DNA from: Hydractinia symbiolongicarpus
Lineage: Eukaryota; Cnidaria; Hydrozoa; Anthoathecata; Hydractiniidae
Direction of reading: 5' to 3'
NCBI RefSeq assembly: GCF_029227915.1
Contig: NC_079880.1
Span: 16,758,001-16,822,000, forward strand
DNA length: 64,000 nt
The number at the start of each line of letters is the position of its first letter. Position 1 is the first letter of the stretch. The notes under the pieces are model-generated. The model had not been told where the DNA came from. It searched no databases and saw nothing but the letters and a program-made list of their open reading frames with translations. The translations under genes and the position numbers were made by a program. Of the stretch, positions 52,050 to 63,664 are shown piece by piece.

Positions 52050-52557
52050 TAGCAGAGTCCTGTCAATTAAGGTAAAAGGTAGGTCATATGAGGCCTGTGT
52101 AAGAAGTGTTATGTTGTACGGTAGTGAGACATGGGCAGTGAAGCAGGAAGATCTTGACCGTTTAGAAAGGAATGATATGAGAATGGTTAGGTGGATGTGT
52201 AACGCCAGTCTGAGAGATAGAAAGAGTTCAGCAGATGAGCTGAGAAACAGGCTAAGTCTCTGTAGATTTAAAGATGTTATCCAGATAAGAAGATTGAACT
52301 GGCTGGGGCACTTGGAAAGAATGGAGGAGGATAATTGGGTAAGAAAGTGTAGAGACTTGATAGTTCCTGGGGCAAAGCCCAGAGGCAGACCGAGAAAGAC
52401 TTGGCAGGAGGTTATAAGGACAGACTTGATACAGAGGAAGTTGAGTTTAGATCTAACACAGTCTAGATCAGATTGGAAGAGGGTCATTAATATACCCCGT
52501 CCAACCCATGCTAGCATGGAAAACGGACGTTAAGCCGAGAATGATGATGATGATGAT
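52050..52557 (+). mobile_element. RTE-type LINE 3' fragment
   Basis: An open stretch from about 52056 to 52533 encodes the C-terminal end of a LINE reverse transcriptase: MLYGSETWAVKQEDLDRL, then IRRLNWLGHLERM and GRPRKTWQEV. It ends near a (ATG)n tail at 52540-52557, as in RTE-clade elements. The catalytic domain is missing. Its left edge coincides with the Helitron boundary at 52049|52050. Confidence 0.8.
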
Positions 52558-52839
52558 GCTGAGTAGGTAGCTTAGCTAGTAGCTAGCTAGCTAACTATAA
52601 AGTATAGGTGAATAAACATGTAAACAAATATAAAAGTAAAAGAAACTGCAATCTTGTTAGAATACAAATAGAAGTATCAGAAAGAAAAACTAAAGCAAAC
52701 AGTTAAGAAACTTTTCTTTCTCCAGAAATGAGTTGGTTCAATCTGCTTGCCAAATTTCGGACTGATAACGTAAAAATCGTTGCTAAGAAATAAGAAGAGC
52801 TTTAGTTTCTGATTGGTCATTTATATAAGACTCCGCTCC
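52558..52839. other. non-coding spacer before the LINE
   Basis: Begins with TAGC runs (52565-52600). No gene recognised. Part may belong to the LINE 5' UTR, because the exact LINE start is not visible. Confidence 0.4.
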
Positions 52840-53020
52840 TGATTACAGATAAAAAAACTCACACTATTCCTAGGTTCCTGAGTTTAAGATAAAAAAACTC
52901 ACACTATTTCTAGGTCCCTGAGTTTAAGCCTTGAGTTGAGTTGACTTGAGTTCGTTGAGTGCGGTCACGTTTCAACCGCGCTCCAAATGAAGCTGTAGCC
53001 GCAGGCACGAAAAGGGGAGT

Positions 53021-53809
53021 ATGTCTCACATCCAACTTAGAGACTTTGTTGGTAAAAGTAAAACTGATATAAACAAAATGGATAAAGAATCTTTGGTAAA
53101 CTTGTTATTCAATAATAAAGAAATTGAGCAGTTGGACGATCTCAAGTCCATACGAGACAGCATAGAAGAGCTGAAAAATAATGTCATCAATCGCCTTCTC
53201 AATGAAAACAAACGACTCAAAAAACATATCAAGGAAATTGAAACCCAAAACTACGAACAGATGGATGAATTGGAGGACAACATGCGAAGTTTGATGGCTC
53301 AACAAGACAGATATTCACGCCGTAATAATATTGAAATCTCTGGTATTCCGTCTGAAATCGACAATGAATGCCTAGAAGAAACCTCAATAAATATTCTAAA
53401 CAGGTTAGATCTTTCTATTAACGTAAACGATGTTGAAGCTTGTCATCGACTTCCATTAACAAAAAACGAGCGCAAACATAACAAACCAAAGCGAACAATA
53501 ATTCGATTTGTAAACCGGAAGTTCTGTGAGACTGCTCTGGAACGTAGAAAAAAGTTAAAGGATACTGATCTTACGTCAATTTCTCCTAACCTGAATAGTT
53601 CTGATATTTTTATTTCTGATAACCTGTGCCAATATGACTTAATGTTACTTGGAATGTGTCGTCAACTGTATACAAAAGCTAAAATACATGCATGCTGGTC
53701 CTGGAAAGGATCTATTTCAATAAAAATTAATGAAAATGATCGCCCAACAAAAATAAACAATGTATATGAATTAGTAGGAATGTTTCCTGATTTTAATTTC
53801 TATAACTGA
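53021..53809 (+). CDS. LINE ORF1 protein (coiled coil, RRM-like)
   Basis: 262 residues, RNA-binding chaperone of the retrotransposition particle by analogy with L1-type ORF1 proteins. Residues about 30-100 form a long coiled coil (rich in Leu, Glu, Lys, Asn). DRYSRRNNIEISGIP (about 97-111) begins the RRM-like fold, and VEACHRLPL with RTIIRFVNRKFCETAL continues it. The C-terminal domain ends at residue 262. The ATG at 53021 is the first in frame and lies after the repeat-containing 5' UTR. Confidence 0.85.
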   Translation: MSHIQLRDFVGKSKTDINKMDKESLVNLLFNNKEIEQLDDLKSIRDSIEELKNNVINRLLNENKRLKKHIKEIETQNYEQMDELEDNMRSLMAQQDRYSRRNNIEISGIPSEIDNECLEETSINILNRLDLSINVNDVEACHRLPLTKNERKHNKPKRTIIRFVNRKFCETALERRKKLKDTDLTSISPNLNSSDIFISDNLCQYDLMLLGMCRQLYTKAKIHACWSWKGSISIKINENDRPTKINNVYELVGMFPDFNFYN

Positions 53810-54195
53810 ATTTGTATTAACCTAACTTATTATCTGTTTATTTATGATACTTTTTTACTGTCTCTACCATTATGAATTTAACGGTGCGCTTTTGGTCTAT
53901 TATATTCATGTGAACCGTCATTTTTAAATTTCCATAATGACAAACCTTGTGCTGAGTAAACTTTCAGACTGCATTTTTGTTGATTTTGTTTTTCTCCCTT
54001 TCTTTGCATCTATATATATAGTATATACTTCTAGAATTATCCAATTTATTATTTTAGCTAATAATCTGAAAGCTAAAACTACTTTTCATCCAACTTATTT
54101 ACTCCCCTGTGTGTGTTTTGTGTCCACTCAACCACCAGTTTAATTCTCGTGAGAATAACATTTACTAAGTAGCTTCCCTTTGGTGTTTTGTGTGA

Positions 54196-54485
<290 letters not shown>

Positions 54486-54524
54486 CAAATCTTTCCAGTC
54501 AGGTCAAAACTCCAATGTAAAATA

Positions 54525-54866
<342 letters not shown>

Positions 54867-54979
54867 TTTATATATAATTTATATATTAATTTATTTATTT
54901 ATTTTTTTTTTTTGATTATTAATATTTATTTATTTATTTTCCTGTAGCACTTATTTACTTTTATACAAATTAACAACCT

Positions 54980-57900
54980 ATGACCAATTTTCCCTGTAAC
55001 ATCTGCAAAAAAAATGTTAATAATAACCACCGAGCAATTCAATGCGATATTTGTAACCACTGGATTCATATAAAATGTAACAACTTAGATAATACCAGTT
55101 ATAATTTACTAAAACAGTCCACAACACCATGGTTTTGTATTGATTGCACAGCTAAAACACTACCTTTTCAAAATCTAAATAATGATCAATTTTTTCTCAA
55201 TTCAAAAAACATAAATTTTAAATGTAACACATCTTCTCAACTTAATATAACACCTTCAGAAAATATCGAGGCTCTTCTAAAAGAATTTAACTATTTGTCA
55301 TCCAACATGAATAAAGCTAATGATGATGATAATCCAACCATTAAATGTCAATATTATGATATCAATGACTTCTGTTCGTCAAAATTTAAATCTGAAAATT
55401 TCTTCTCTATTTTCCATCTGAATATAGCTTCTTTATCTAGACATAAACACGATCTTGAGACCTTATTAAATATCTTAAATTTTGATTTTAGCATTTTAGC
55501 TATTACTGAAACAAAAATTATGAAAAATTTGAATCCAAACTACGATATTAATCTAGAAGGCTATCAACTATTCCACACTCCCACTGAATCCAGTGCAGGA
55601 GGGACATTATTATATGTACGCAATCACTTTAATTGTAAGATTCGAGATGATCTGAATATATACAAATCTAAAGAATTAGAATCTATATTTATTGAAATAA
55701 TTAGTCCTCGTAAAAAAAATACAATTGTAGGCTGTGTGTACAAACATCCGGGAATGTCAATTGATGATTTTAACTCTAACTATTTTCAACCAATAATTAA
55801 CAAAACTATGAATGAAGACAAAAGTGTTTTTATATCTGGTGATTTTAATATAAATTTACTCAACATCAGTAAAGACGATCAAAGTTCAGATTTCATTAAT
55901 AATTTGTTTTCAAATCTCTGTATACCACATATTACACTACCAACAAGAATAACACCAAGATCTAAAACGCTAATTGATAACATATTTTCGAACTGTCTTG
56001 AATTTTCCAATTGTGTCTCAGGAAACCTAACTTCATCCATATCTGATCATTTACCTCAATTTTTATTGGTTCCAAATTTGAACATAAAATCCAATTCTAA
56101 AAAGCAAAATATTTATAAAAGAAACTATTCAAAATTCAACGAAGAAGCATTTCTACTTGACCTAACTAAAATTAATTGGGATAATGAAATTTCTCTGAGT
56201 AAAAATGATCCTAATTATTCATTTGATAAATTTAATCATGCAATAAACCAATTATTAGATAAGCATATACCTTTAAAGAAGATGTCAAAAAAACAATACA
56301 AGCAACAATCTAAACCATGGATTACAAAAGGAATATGTAAATCTATCACTATAAGAGATAAATTACTGAAAAAATTCATAAATTACAGAAAGAATGATAA
56401 TTATAAAAATATGTTACACAATAATTATAAACAATACAGAAATTTAATTGTTGATTTGATCAGAAAAAGTAAAAAACAACATTATCAAAAATATTTTTTT
56501 GAAAACTCGAATAACATTAGAAAAACTTGGGACGGAATCAAAACCATTATTAGCATATCCAAAATGAAATCCACTGTTCCTACTAGCCTAAAAATTAACA
56601 ATAAAATTAACAATAATCCTGTTGATATTGCTAACTGCTTTAATAACTATTTTTCCACAGTAGGAGTAAAACTTCAAAATAAAATTTCACCTTCTAATAA
56701 ACCATTCCATAATTACCTTAATGACGCAAATCACAATTCTTTTTTTATCAATCCTACTACTGAAAATGAAATAATACCACTGATATCTTCTTTAAATGAA
56801 AATAAAACAAACGGACCTTTTAGTATACCCAGCAATATTTTTAAACTTATTAAATTCAATGTATCAACACCCCTATGCGAGATAATAAATCTATCATTTT
56901 CGACTGGCATCTATCCAGATAACTTAAAAATTGCAAAAATTATACCTATATATAAAAATAAAGGATCTAGTCTAGAATGTAACAATTACCGCCCAATATC
57001 ACTCCTCTCTAATATTAATAAAATTTTTGAAAAACTCATGCACTCCAGATTATACAATTTTTTAGACTATCACAATTGTATTTATGATCTACAATTTGGT
57101 TTTCGACAAAATCATTCCACTAATAATGCACTCTTCAGTATTACAGAGAAAATAAGAGAAACTTTAGATTTCAACAACTTTGCATGTGGAACATTCATTG
57201 ACCTGCAAAAGGCATTTGACACTGTTGATCATACTATCCTTTTAAAAAAACTTGAAAATTATGGAATTAGAGGACTATCTAACTCCTGGTTCAGATCATA
57301 CCTTAGTAACAGAAAACAATATGTTTCAATAAATGGTTTTGATTCAAATGTCCAAAATATAACAATAGGAGTACCCCAAGGGTCTGTACTTGGACCTTTA
57401 CTATTTCTAATTTATATTAATGATCTAAACAATGCAATTAAATACTCAACAGTCCATCATTTTGCAGATGATACTAACTTACTGACAATTAGTGATAATT
57501 TAAAATCAATAAGGAAGCAATTAAACCTTGATCTAAGATTCCTTTGCAACTGGCTCCGGGCCAACAAAATATCCCTAAATACTAGTAAAACAGAAATCAT
57601 CCTCTTTACCCATCCAAACAAATCTATTGACTATGATATCAAAATAAAAATCAATGGCCATAAAATTTTACCTTCTGAATCTATTAAATATTTAGGGATC
57701 ACTCTGGACAAACATTTAAAATGGCATATACACATAGATAATCTTAAAGTAAAACTATCCAGATCCATTGGGATATTATCTAAAATAAGACACTATGTTT
57801 CCTATAATATTTTAACTAATATATATCATGCTATCTTCTCATCACATCTAACTTATGGATGTCAAATATGGGGACATAACAAAAGCACCTACCTGAATAG

Positions 57901-58312
57901 AATTATCTCCCTTCAAAATAAAGCAATTAAAATTATGAACTTCAAACCTGCAAACAGCCCTACTTCTCTATTATTTAATAAATCCAAAATACTTACTTTT
58001 CCTGACACAATTAAGCTGAAAGACTTTTTATTTGCGTATGATCATTATCATAAAAATTTGCCTAAACCTCTGCAAGGCATTTTCACTCTGGTTACAAATA
58101 CTCATACCCATAATACTAGAAATGCATCAAACAATAACCTAATACTTCCAAATGTTAGTACCACTTGGTATGGAATTTATAGTATAAAATATCAATCAAT
58201 CCGTTGCTGGAATACAATTAATAACCAACACAGTGATAAAAAGCTGTCATCACTATCCAAAAACCAGTGCAAAAAAATAATTACAAATCAATTGGTAAGT
58301 AAATACTTATAA
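54980..58312 (+). CDS. LINE ORF2 (PHD finger, endonuclease, reverse transcriptase)
   Basis: 1,110 residues, intact. Residues 5-53 form a PHD-type zinc finger (CNICKKN, CDICNHWIHIKC, WFCIDC). The apurinic-type endonuclease spans about 140-360: Glu in LAITETKI near 176, GDFNINLL near 290, SISDHLPQF near 355. The reverse transcriptase follows: NNYRPISLLS near 672, FIDLQKAFDTVDH near 740, GVPQGSVLGP near 796 and the catalytic HFADDTNLL near 828. The C-terminal ~250 residues include a CQIWGHNKSTYLNRI block typical of such LINEs. No RNase H domain is evident. With ORF1 intact as well, this copy may be able to retrotranspose. Confidence 0.92.
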   Translation: MTNFPCNICKKNVNNNHRAIQCDICNHWIHIKCNNLDNTSYNLLKQSTTPWFCIDCTAKTLPFQNLNNDQFFLNSKNINFKCNTSSQLNITPSENIEALLKEFNYLSSNMNKANDDDNPTIKCQYYDINDFCSSKFKSENFFSIFHLNIASLSRHKHDLETLLNILNFDFSILAITETKIMKNLNPNYDINLEGYQLFHTPTESSAGGTLLYVRNHFNCKIRDDLNIYKSKELESIFIEIISPRKKNTIVGCVYKHPGMSIDDFNSNYFQPIINKTMNEDKSVFISGDFNINLLNISKDDQSSDFINNLFSNLCIPHITLPTRITPRSKTLIDNIFSNCLEFSNCVSGNLTSSISDHLPQFLLVPNLNIKSNSKKQNIYKRNYSKFNEEAFLLDLTKINWDNEISLSKNDPNYSFDKFNHAINQLLDKHIPLKKMSKKQYKQQSKPWITKGICKSITIRDKLLKKFINYRKNDNYKNMLHNNYKQYRNLIVDLIRKSKKQHYQKYFFENSNNIRKTWDGIKTIISISKMKSTVPTSLKINNKINNNPVDIANCFNNYFSTVGVKLQNKISPSNKPFHNYLNDANHNSFFINPTTENEIIPLISSLNENKTNGPFSIPSNIFKLIKFNVSTPLCEIINLSFSTGIYPDNLKIAKIIPIYKNKGSSLECNNYRPISLLSNINKIFEKLMHSRLYNFLDYHNCIYDLQFGFRQNHSTNNALFSITEKIRETLDFNNFACGTFIDLQKAFDTVDHTILLKKLENYGIRGLSNSWFRSYLSNRKQYVSINGFDSNVQNITIGVPQGSVLGPLLFLIYINDLNNAIKYSTVHHFADDTNLLTISDNLKSIRKQLNLDLRFLCNWLRANKISLNTSKTEIILFTHPNKSIDYDIKIKINGHKILPSESIKYLGITLDKHLKWHIHIDNLKVKLSRSIGILSKIRHYVSYNILTNIYHAIFSSHLTYGCQIWGHNKSTYLNRIISLQNKAIKIMNFKPANSPTSLLFNKSKILTFPDTIKLKDFLFAYDHYHKNLPKPLQGIFTLVTNTHTHNTRNASNNNLILPNVSTTWYGIYSIKYQSIRCWNTINNQHSDKKLSSLSKNQCKKIITNQLVSKYL

Positions 58313-58727
58313 GGAATATATATAAACTAATAATTTATTTGCTACACTTAAATTTAAATCTAAGTTTAATTAGTTATTCATTTTTTGTATATATATAGCT
58401 ATATTTTTTTTTTATTTAATTTTGTTTAATTTTTGTCTATCTTATTTCATTTATTGATTTTTTGTTTGTTTTTCTTGTGTTTTTTTTTTGTTTGTTTTGT
58501 CTAATTTATTTCTACTACGTATATATATATATGTCTATCTTATTTATTTTTTTTTGTTGACAGGGGGGCTAGTTCTTGATTAGATTTATCTATTTGACTA
58601 GCTCTCCTGTTAGGTTAGATTATTGCATTATTTATACTCTAGACAATTTTTTTTTTTTTAAAAAGTTTATTTTTTGTAATCTAACTTAACAAATAAATGT
58701 ATTTACTTACTTACTATTTACTATTGG

Positions 58728-58869
58728 ACCTTTATTTTAGCGGCAATTGTCCCTGTGCCGGTGGGGGCCCAACGGGTTTCTCGTCCCTGCGCATTTTGTA
58801 TTTCGTGCGTGGTTAACACAAGTCGCTTTTGACGCACGAACAGACAGATCACGGCTATTATTATAGAGA
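58728..58869 (-). mobile_element. Helitron 5' end fragment
   Basis: Minus-strand Helitron start (TCTCTATAATAATAGCCGTG at 58869) with the GTGCGTGGTTAACACAAGTC subterminal block also seen at 39376-39395. The rest of the unit is cut off on the left, at the end of the LINE. Confidence 0.6.
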
Positions 58870-59043
58870 CTAGTCGTTAACCCGTAGAAAAATCCACGGG
58901 TTCGTCCGTCCTTTAAATTTAATCGTCGCAACAAAGTGGATAAAAAGATATCGCATTTGATATTCGTGTTTCCGTAACATCATTTTCTAACTCAGCGGGG
59001 GGTACGCGCAGAGACAGACAGACTACGGCTATTATTATAGAGA
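58870..59043 (-). mobile_element. short Helitron unit (174 bp)
   Basis: Third example of the short type: 3' hairpin (CCCGTGGATTTTTCTACGGG) plus TTAACGACTAG, 5' TCTCTATAATAATAGCCG. Very close to 47739-47909. Confidence 0.75.
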
Positions 59044-60455
59044 CTAGCCGGGAAACCCGGCGTCGAAAAGCCGGGTTAAGCCACAAGTAAAGGTGTGATC
59101 CGGCATTGAACACTCTGTGGAGCGCTTAATAAGAGCCGTAAACTGTCCCACACGATCAGGTGGAGCCCTTTTAGTACAGGTATACAGTATGTCGTTAATC
59201 TTTTGAAGCGCATACACCATTATAGTGTGCGACTGTAACATATTTTTCAAAAAATAACTTTCCCGCAACGATAACTGATATAAAAACAGAGTTTACAAAG
59301 TGTTGTTACTCCATCATAGCAAAAACAATCGTCAATTTTATTTCATTTTGCAGAATAACTTTTTGCGCAAGTTAAAAAATTAATCGTGACACTGGGCTGA
59401 GCGCTTAGTACAGTTAAACCGTGTTGCACAGCGTATAGGAATAATACCCTTTTGAAAAAAACTTTCTCGCAGACACAGGGCTGAGCGGTTAGTCCAGGCG
59501 TGATTCCCAAGAAAGTTTAAAAATTAATTGTCACAGTGGTGGGCTGACCTTAGTATATACAGGTAAACGGTGTTGCACATGCCCATAGGCGTAACAGCCT
59601 TTTACAAAAAACAGTCTGTTTTTAACACTGGGCTAACCGCTTAGTACAGTTAAACACAGTTGAACAGGCGCATAAGGCGTATTACCCTTTTCCAAAAATG
59701 TTCATTGCAACTTCGGTTTAAATAAAAACACAGGGAACAGCCTGTCGTTACTCGTCCAGCCAAAACAATCGCTCAGCCATTTCATTTGCAGAAAAAGTTT
59801 GCAGAAAAATTATAAAATATGTAGCTATACCTAGCTAGCTAACTGCATTTAGCATAAAAATTATGTATTGCTTAAGAATATTGTTGTAGCCAAACTGCAT
59901 TTTTATACTTTCACTTTTTAAATAGCCACAGCCTCAACATAAAAATAAATGTTGGCTAGGATAAAAAGCTCTTATACCAAACAGAATAGCAATAAGTGAG
60001 GCTCTAGCTAGCTAGTAGAGCTAGCTAATCTTCGTTCCTAGCCAAACATCCTAAAACTGGTGCGTTTAAGATCTGTACGTGGCTAAAAAAACGTGACAAT
60101 ATATTTATCCTAACATTGAAAACAAACAGAAAACAAATATTACAAATATATAAGGCTTTTAGAAGATAAAAAAGTCAAACAGGCCTACAAACCTCACACA
60201 CTGACCACAAACACGACCATTATCAAAATGGCCTTCGTTCCGCGAAGATCTTGGATTCTTTCTGGTCGCGAAAATCTTGTTGTTTTTTTTAAAGAATCAG
60301 GCGTTGTGAATGGTATTCTACGCGCGAGCGGTCAAAACAAAGTCGGTAAAAATATATCGCATTTGGTATTGGCGCGTAATTTACAAAATTTCGTGTTTCC
60401 GTTACGGGACGCGGCTTTCGCGGACACACAGACAGACGGAATACCGCTATTACTA
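59044..60455 (-). mobile_element. long Helitron unit (~1.41 kb)
   Basis: 3' end CCGGGTTTCCCGG then CTAG at 59044; a second inverted pair (CGGCTTTTCGACGCCGGG region). Body repeats GAGCGCTTAGTACAGTTAAAC at about 59400-59760. The 5' end is degenerate (AGTAATAGCGGTATTCCG around 60440-60455), so the boundary is approximate. It again pairs with a short unit downstream on the minus strand. Confidence 0.65.
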
Positions 60456-61348
60456 GCCATAGTTACCACTAATGCGCCCCGAATTACTAATAACGATTTC
60501 AAACATTTAAATTTAGAACGGGATTTAAAATTAAAATGGAAAATGGTGGACGTTTGAAATCTATAAAAACTGCAGTGTTAGAACTTATTATTTTCGTTAT
60601 TTTCACATTTGGCTAAGGCTCTATCTATAAAGTTAGATTTTGATTAAATATATGTACACTTTAAACGCCTCTAGCCTTCTTGTTGTGTAATTTCACGTAA
60701 TCATTGCTTTTGATTTTTGGTTAAAATTCGTTCAAAAGACTTACGCATACATTTTTGACTTATCAAATCTCCAAAAATTCTTGTGCTGTAATAACAAATT
60801 GTGTCTGAAAGCTATTCTGCTGAAACATTTTCCGCCAAATATGACGAATATGATAGAAATGCAGTACGGAATACACGGGCTCACAGTTTCAAAAAAATAC
60901 TGCGCGCGCATATCATAACATTACGTAATACACATGCGCGCGCAGAAAAGGCAGTAAAGAATGTAAACAAACAACGTAGAAATACGAGTCCCTAGCTTGT
61001 TTTTGCCTTGGAAATCATAAAAATCACCCAACTAAGCTTTGATATGATAAAAAACAAATAATAATGCCTCTACCTAGATGTAATAATACCTTTTTCAGCT
61101 ATAATTCATCTATGTATAACAAAAATAAGGCGCATGCAGCGCAAGAGAAACCAAAGATCGCTGTATCGTTTTCCATCTTTGTTTTAAAACTGAGAAAGCA
61201 GTGTAAATACCAGATCAAAAGAAGCAAAGTAGATATCTATTTATCAACTCGTAAACACGCTGTCTAAAGTAGCGCACGTGGGTTTTTTTGCGATTACTTT
61301 CTCTTTCGATTTTTATCAGTGGAAAACAAATATACAGTTAATTTAATT
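60456..61348. other. non-coding, probably ISL2EU left part
   Basis: No gene recognised. A 12-bp inverted repeat CTGCGCGCGCAT/ATGCGCGCGCAG at 60900-60911 and 60934-60945 could form a GC-rich hairpin in AT-rich surroundings. It may be a subterminal or promoter element of the following transposon. The left terminus of that element is not visible because its right end lies outside the window. Confidence 0.4.
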
Positions 61349-63590
61349 ATGTCATCGAACTTAGAAGCATCCCTTTATAAGGAAAATACGTTGCAAGATT
61401 TTAAAATGTGGAGTGAAAATGCACTAAAAACTTATTTAAATCTTCGTTCCAAGTCAACTGAGGGAGATTTTGAAACTTTGGTGTGCAGGTTTGTTCTTTA
61501 GTCAAGTGTTGAATAGCTTGAGTGGTGAATACCTTGTTTTTTAAATAAAAATATTTTTTTCCAGAGCTTTCTCAGCCTACGAAGAAAATATTCCCATAGA
61601 TAGAGATGTTGAAAGACGCGAAAGACTACTTCTAGCTGAGTATCAAAAAAAGTTAGTTGTCGAAGAGGAACACATACCCGATCCGTTAGATATCACAAAC
61701 GGTTGGTTGGCAGAACAAAAAGGCAGTGGTTTACGAAAATGGCCATCAGTTTATTACACAAATATCGAGAGTTATTTAAAAATTTTACAAAAAACAGATA
61801 GCTTGATAAGAAGATTGGAGTCGGAGTACAAGGAAGGAAAATCCTACAGATATTTCCGTTGCAACTTTGTTAAAGAAATTTTCTATAATGACATTTGTGA
61901 AGAATCTAAATATTGTGTCTTAAGGTGCCGTGTTACTCCTTCCCAGAGTATCCATAACAAACCGTATCATGTATGGGCAATTATTGAAAAAGATGGAGCA
62001 AGACCAGGGGGCAGAATAAAATCAGCTCATTGTACGTGTGTGGCTGGATTATTGGGAGGGTGCAACCATGTGATTGCTATGTTGTTCCGAATAGAGGCTG
62101 CTGTATCTACTGGAGCTACAAAACCTGGCTCAACTAGTTTACTTGCTAAATGGAATGTTCCCACAGGGACTAAAACCACTGTAATTAATGGACCAATATG
62201 TGACATGACCTTTCACAAACATCATTATAGAAAAGGAAATAAATCAACAGAACGTGATGTATACATTACTAATGAGGCATACAAATCCTTTTCTACTGAC
62301 TCTATTTCCACAGATCCGAGGCATGTCAGAGCCAAGCTTTTTGAAAGGTTAAAAACACTTGCTCCAAATAGTTGCTTTGTTGAGCTATTAACAGGCACTA
62401 CTAAGCGAAAAAATATAGTTGAACAGGCAGAAGACATGCCTCTTGGAATAAAGCAAATAGCAAAAAAGTTTAAAATCGATCACAATAAAACAAGCGAGGA
62501 AAATGTTCAAATATTTACAAAGTCTATTAACATAGAAAATACACAAATAAAAGCTATTGAAATTAACACAAGGACACAGTCGCAGTCTACTGAATGGTAT
62601 AATCAAAGGGAAGGCAGGCTGACTGCTTCAAACTTTAAAAAAATCTGCTCTCGAGTGAAAACATTGGAAAACAATGAGAATGAATCTTCAAAAAACATAG
62701 TCAACTCTCTTTTATGTGCTAAACCCTTTGAAACATTTGCGACACGTCACGGTACAGCGACCGAGCCACATGCAAAAACTGCTGTTGTTAAAGTTTTAAA
62801 GGAACGTGGTCATAAAAATGTTTTATTTTCGGATGTGGGGTCAATAGTATTTAAAGATTACCCATATATATCTGCTTCGCCTGATTTAAAAATTGAATGT
62901 AATTGTTGTGGAAAGGGTTTGGTAGAAATCAAGTGCCCCTACACTATCAGAGATGATAAGCCTTCAGTCTTAACCCTTCAGCAGCTTGAAAACCAAGATG
63001 GAAACATTTCTTTAAAAAAAAACCATAGTCACTATTATCAAATACAAGGTCAACTCGGAATTGCAAGTTTTAGTCATTGTTGGTACTTTGTCTTCACACA
63101 TCATGGCCATTATATAGAAAAAATTTTGTTTGAACAAGAATTTTTCGACAATATTATACAAAGCTTAAATTTATTTTGGTACAAGCATTTTGCACCAGCA
63201 CTAATATACGAAAACTGTTATGACACTGACAGTGGCTCACCAAATAATAAAAAAATACAGAAAATATATCCAACACACACTGAAAACAACAAAGAAAACA
63301 CACATGACATAAACAATCAAAGCCCAGTGGATATACTCAAAAAGACAAATGATAAAGGAAAAACAAAGAAAATTAAACAAAAACGCCAAGCTAAAAAAGA
63401 CTTATATGTTTGTAGCATTTGTACAAAGAGCATTGCAGATATTCCAAATTCATTTGATGAAAACAGTGTAATGTGTGACTTATGTAATGGTTGGTTTCAC
63501 TTTAGTTGTGTTAAGATAAGGACTGAAGAAGACATTCCATTGGACTCTGATTCTTTCCTATGTATTAAATGTACACAAGTAATAATATAA
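61349..63590 (+). CDS. ISL2EU-type SWIM-YqaJ-PHD nuclease protein
   Basis: Two exons, 61349-61488 and 61565-63590, with a 76-bp GT-AG intron inside an Arg codon, give about 721 residues. A SWIM zinc finger (HCTCVAGLLGGCNHVIAML) lies near residues 200-220. A YqaJ/lambda-exonuclease-like PD-(D/E)xK nuclease occupies about 390-585: GTATEPHAKTAV, then Asp in SASPDLKI and the ExK in LVEIKCPY. A Lys-rich linker leads to a C-terminal PHD-like finger at about 660-717 (CSICTKS, CDLCNGWFHFSC, CIKC). ISL2EU transposons are known to encode a YqaJ-type protein next to their transposase; the convergent neighbour supports that assignment. Confidence 0.85.
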
Positions 63591-63664
63591 TTTTTTAATA
63601 GAAGTGTAAATATATAAAAAATATTACCTTATAAAAATATATATATAATATATTCATATATAAA

